A stretch of DNA of 7,615 nt from assembly GCA_946613955.1 (NCBI GenBank), contig CAMOGC010000079.1, positions 1-7,615 of the forward strand. Reading direction: 5' to 3'. Numbering within the stretch: the stretch's first letter is position 1; the number at the start of each line of letters is the position of its first letter. This document shows, piece after piece, positions 6,170 through 7,615 of the stretch. The notes beneath the pieces are model-generated. The model ran no database searches and was not told the DNA's origin. It was given only the letters and a program-made list of their open reading frames with translations. Source of the stretch: an uncultured Clostridia bacterium. GTDB taxonomy: Bacteria > Bacillota_A > Clostridia > Christensenellales > Aristaeellaceae. A program made the position numbers and the translations under genes.

Positions 6170-6997
6170 TTATTCAATCTTGCCGCCCTCCACCACCAGG
6201 GCGTCCGCGTCGGCGTTTTCGCCGTAGGTGGCCCGCAGGGTCGCCTCGTAGTCCGCGTGGAAGAAGTTCTCCGCCCCCAGGGCCACCAGCTCCTGGTCGA
6301 TCCAGTTCTTCAGCGTCTCGTTGCCCTTGGAAACAGCGGGATTGATGGTATCCAGGCTGCCCAGGGACTCGATGCCCACGGTGAACCCGGGGTTCTCAAT
6401 CGCCCAGGCCAGCACCTCCGTGTTGTCCGTGGAAAGCCCGTCGCCCCGGCCGTCCAGCAGGGCCAGATACGCGTCCGTATAGCTGTCAAACTTTACCAGC
6501 TGCACCTCGGGATAGTTCTGCTCGAAGAAGGTCTCCGCCGTCGTCCCCTTGGAGACGATCAGCTTCTTGCCCTTGAGCTGCTCCACGTCGGTAATCAGCG
6601 CGCTGTCGGGACTCACCACGCCCAGGGCCACCTTCATGTAGGGCAGGGCGAAATCGACCTGCTGCGCCCGCTCCTCCGTATAGGTGAAGTTGGCCAGGAT
6701 CACGTCCACCTTGAAGCTCTGGAGGAACTCGATCCGGTTGGGGGCGTCCACCGCCACGATTTCCAGCTCCACGCCCAGATCCTGGGCCAGCCGGCGGGCC
6801 AGATACACGTCGTAACCCTGATATTCGCCGTATTCGTCCACATAGCCGAAGGGCTTCTTGTCATGGAACAGGCCGATCACGATCTTCCCGCTGGCCTTGA
6901 TCTCGTCCAGGGTGCGGAAGCCTTCCGCCCCCGCGAAGGAGGCCGTCACAATGGCCAGCGCCAGCGCCAGAACCAGAGCCTTCAAAAGCCTTTTCAT
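6170..6997 (-). CDS. Cysteine ABC transporter substrate-binding protein, CjaA-like (SBP family 3)
   Basis: This is the extracytoplasmic protein that binds the amino acid and presents it to the permeases. The start at 6997 is preferred because AAGGGAG (7005-7011) lies 7 nt upstream; ATGs at 7003 and 7021 are worse placed. The 275-residue product begins with a signal peptide (MKRLLKALVLALALAIVTAS, ending AGA before Glu25). From memory, the mature part closely resembles Campylobacter CjaA and other cysteine-binding family-3 proteins: KKPFGYVDEYGEYQGYDV at 48-64, ANFTYTEERAQQVDFALPYM at 102-121, SKGTTAETFF at 149-158, and the ending VVEGGKI. Arg88, Arg110 and Asp191 sit where this family contacts the ligand's amino acid group. 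The protein has no cysteine at all and so no lipobox. It is the first full gene of the operon, downstream of the Cys leader. Confidence 0.9.
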   Translation of the reverse strand: MKRLLKALVLALALAIVTASFAGAEGFRTLDEIKASGKIVIGLFHDKKPFGYVDEYGEYQGYDVYLARRLAQDLGVELEIVAVDAPNRIEFLQSFKVDVILANFTYTEERAQQVDFALPYMKVALGVVSPDSALITDVEQLKGKKLIVSKGTTAETFFEQNYPEVQLVKFDSYTDAYLALLDGRGDGLSTDNTEVLAWAIENPGFTVGIESLGSLDTINPAVSKGNETLKNWIDQELVALGAENFFHADYEATLRATYGENADADALVVEGGKIE

Positions 6998-7043
6998 ATT
7001 CATTCTCCCTTCTTTTCTCATCGTTCTATGTTGTCGTCCAGAC

Positions 7044-7070
7044 CCTGGCCGCCCTGTTCAGGAAGCCAGG
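7044..7070 (-). promoter_or_regulatory. Hairpin in the untranslated region before the binding-protein gene
   Basis: The 147 bases between the leader terminator and the 7021 ATG hold one clear structure: CCTGGC (7044-7049) with GCCAGG (7065-7070), enclosing a small inner CCTG/CAGG repeat. No U-run follows and no ORF with a good ribosome site was seen. The rest of the stretch shows nothing I can name. Confidence 0.35.
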
Positions 7071-7167
7071 CCGTTCTCTTCCCCTGTCAAAACATCGCTG
7101 CGGCATCGATCCTTCGCGCTGAAATACCTGTTTTCCATTTCCCTGCGCCCCCTGTCCGCTGATCATC

Positions 7168-7200
7168 AAAAAAGGAGCCGAACCTTACCGCCCGGCTCCT
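7168..7200 (-). terminator. Attenuator terminator after the Cys leader peptide
   Basis: On the - strand AGGAGCCG (7200-7193) pairs with CGGCTCCT (7180-7173), an 8-bp perfect stem with a 12-base loop, followed by U residues down to 7168. It lies between the leader peptide stop (7225) and the binding-protein gene (6997), so transcripts from the promoter at 7350-7378 must pass it to reach the transporter genes. Its 5' arm can be captured by the antiterminator listed separately. Confidence 0.85.
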
Positions 7201-7257
7201 CCGCTATGTCTTGATCTTAACAGGTCAGCGCAAACAAAGCTTCGAGGAAAGCGGGCG
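7189..7257 (-). promoter_or_regulatory. Predicted antiterminator: leader codons 15-19 pairing with the terminator 5' arm
   Basis: In the - strand RNA, CGCCCG (7257-7252) pairs with CGGGCG (7194-7189) and TCCTC (7248-7244) pairs with GAGGA (7201-7197). That gives 11 Watson-Crick pairs around a small internal loop. This would use up the whole 5' arm of the terminator (7200-7193). A competing local fold would hide the same leader bases: GCTTT (7252-7248) with GAAGC (7243-7239), plus AGCGC (7259-7255) with GCGCT (7231-7227). Pairings were found by eye; energies were not computed. Confidence 0.6.
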
Positions 7258-7299
7258 CTCGAAACAACAACACATTTCACCGAAGATGCGCTGCTTCAT
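7225..7299 (-). CDS. Cysteine-rich attenuator leader peptide (Cys-Cys-Cys, 24 aa)
   Basis: A 24-codon ORF runs from ATG at 7299 to TGA at 7225-7227. The peptide begins MKQRIFGEMCCCFERP and has three consecutive Cys codons (10-12) and a fourth at codon 22. All four are TGT, whereas neighbouring genes mostly use TGC (seven of eight Cys codons in oppF). AAGGGAGG (7310-7317) lies 10 nt before the start, with a nearer GGAG (7305-7308). The ORF begins about 44 bases after the predicted transcript start and ends 24 bases before an intrinsic terminator, ahead of a cysteine-type transporter operon. This is the arrangement of leader peptides that sense charged tRNA, as in trp or his attenuation. The peptide itself probably has no function after synthesis. 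It is too short for standard gene finding. Confidence 0.8.
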   Translation of the reverse strand: MKQRIFGEMCCCFERPLSSKLCLR

Positions 7300-7324
7300 A
7301 TCGGCTCCGCCTCCCTTCTCATAA

Positions 7325-7341
7325 CCTACCTGTCTCGTAGG
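7325..7341 (-). promoter_or_regulatory. Inverted repeat CCTAC-N7-GTAGG, candidate repressor operator at the transcript start
   Basis: The 5-base arms CCTAC (7325-7329) and GTAGG (7337-7341) are perfectly inverted around a 7-base spacer. The site begins about 9 bases after the -10 box and so covers roughly +2 to +18, a typical place for a repressor. Its size and spacing are compatible with Rrf2-family regulators (the CymR/IscR group, of which CymR controls cysteine genes in Bacillota), but I cannot match it to a documented consensus. It might instead act as a 5'-end RNA hairpin. Confidence 0.5.
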
Positions 7342-7349
7342 ATGATCGC

Positions 7350-7378
7350 ATTATATCCGTCCTCCCGAAGGATGTCAA
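7350..7378 (-). promoter_or_regulatory. Consensus sigma-A promoter for the Cys leader and importer operon
   Basis: On the - strand TTGACA (7378-7373) is followed after exactly 17 bases by TATAAT (7355-7350), a perfect match to the vegetative promoter consensus. An A-rich stretch lies upstream (about 7392-7405). The transcript should start near 7343-7346, giving a short leader before the Cys peptide. No other good promoter for the transporter was seen between here and 6997. Confidence 0.9.
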
Positions 7379-7498
7379 CCCCTGACCGTCCCGTTTTTTG
7401 TATTTCCCCGGTATTTTGTCAGCAGGCTGTCTGTTGCGTTTCCTTGTTACTTATACTATCGTCTTGTCGGAACAGGTGGCCGTGGATGAAACCCCGCC
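7379..7498. other. Intergenic region upstream of the importer promoter
   Basis: These 120 bases separate the edge gene from the promoter. They are AT-richer than the surroundings and include short A- and T-runs. I see no terminator for the edge gene, no RNA gene and no convincing second promoter. Confidence 0.4.
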
Positions 7499-7615
7499 TT
7501 AGCGGACCGCCGCGAAGGCCGCGTCCAGGGCGGCGATCAGGTCGCGCACATTCTCCGGCCGAGCACCCCCGCCGGCTGATTCTTCCCGAAAGCTCCTCCG
7601 CAATGGCCATACCCG
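7499..7615 (-). CDS. 3' end of an unidentified gene, cut by the window edge; possibly a decayed Cys/Met-metabolism PLP enzyme
   Basis: An open frame of 38 codons runs in from the window edge to TAA at 7499-7501 and ends PENVRDLIAALDAAFAAVR. That ending resembles the last helix of O-acetylhomoserine sulfhydrylase/cystathionine-synthase family enzymes (typically GIENVEDLIADL...). The preceding residues in this frame do not fit. Pieces that would fit appear in the other two frames (AEELSG in one, PAGV in another, SAGE in the first), as if several single-base changes had shifted the frame. The gene may be decayed, the window end may contain sequence errors, or the likeness may be chance. No terminator follows before the importer promoter. 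Assignment is weak. Confidence 0.3.
   Translation of the reverse strand, partial: RVWPLRRSFREESAGGGARPENVRDLIAALDAAFAAVR

Noticed and set aside
6257..7162. + strand frame of 301 codons opposite the binding protein
   Set aside because: It is the shadow of the CjaA-like gene. It also runs through that gene's leader without any ribosome site.
7296..7322. Mini-ORF of 8 codons whose stop overlaps the leader start (ATGA)
   Set aside because: It reads through the leader's own ribosome site and has only a weak site of its own. More likely it is chance, although coupling cannot be excluded.
7168..7350. T-box or SAM riboswitch in the importer leader
   Set aside because: I found no T-box AGGGUGGNACCGCG-like element or S-box core, and the leader ORF with Cys codons explains the terminator better.
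7452..7457. TATACT as a + strand -10 box
   Set aside because: There is no -35 at proper spacing and no + strand gene downstream within the window.
7419..7610. 63-codon - strand frame starting MAIAEELSG
   Set aside because: Its second half reads as an Arg/Gly-rich shadow. The alternative frame ending AALDAAFAAVR looks more protein-like, so the long frame as a whole is not called.

Overview
The window looks like a piece of a GC-rich Bacillota chromosome, probably a gut- or rumen-type clostridial lineage. This is inferred from strong AGGAGG-type ribosome binding sites about 7 nt before the starts, hairpin-plus-U-run terminators, and short Ala-rich signal peptides on the binding proteins. No rRNA or marker gene is present to fix the taxonomy. 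Genes were assigned by reading motifs, without database searches.

Layout. (1) Positions 1-3301, + strand: the end of an oligopeptide ABC importer operon, with the 3' part of oppD, complete oppF and complete oppA, closed by a strong terminator (3266-3301). The permeases are presumably upstream of the window. (2) Positions about 3302-3770: an AT-richer stretch with one small + strand gene. Its product has a double-glycine type leader followed by a CxxH...CxxC zinc-ribbon-like core. Its terminator is embedded in the 3' end of the convergent ATPase gene. (3) Positions 6997 down to 3784, - strand: a four-gene polar amino acid ABC importer in the order binding protein, permease, permease, ATPase. 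The binding protein resembles the cysteine-binding CjaA family. (4) Positions 7378 down to 7168, - strand: the control region of that importer. It has a consensus sigma-A promoter (TTGACA-17-TATAAT), an inverted repeat over the start of the transcript, a 24-codon leader peptide with three consecutive Cys codons plus a fourth, and an intrinsic terminator. (5) Positions 7499-7615, - strand: the 3' end of an unidentified gene, possibly a decayed Cys/Met-metabolism PLP enzyme.

The most interesting system is the leader. A Cys-Cys-Cys peptide ends 24 nt before an 8-bp terminator, and codons 15-19 can pair with the 5' arm of that terminator. A ribosome waiting at the first Cys codon would leave codons 15-19 free. 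This is the logic of ribosome-mediated attenuation: when charged tRNA-Cys is scarce the terminator should be broken and the cysteine importer expressed. The importer's binding protein contains no cysteine, which fits synthesis during cysteine shortage. The substrate call (from the binding protein) and the leader's Cys codons are independent lines of evidence pointing to cysteine or cystine.
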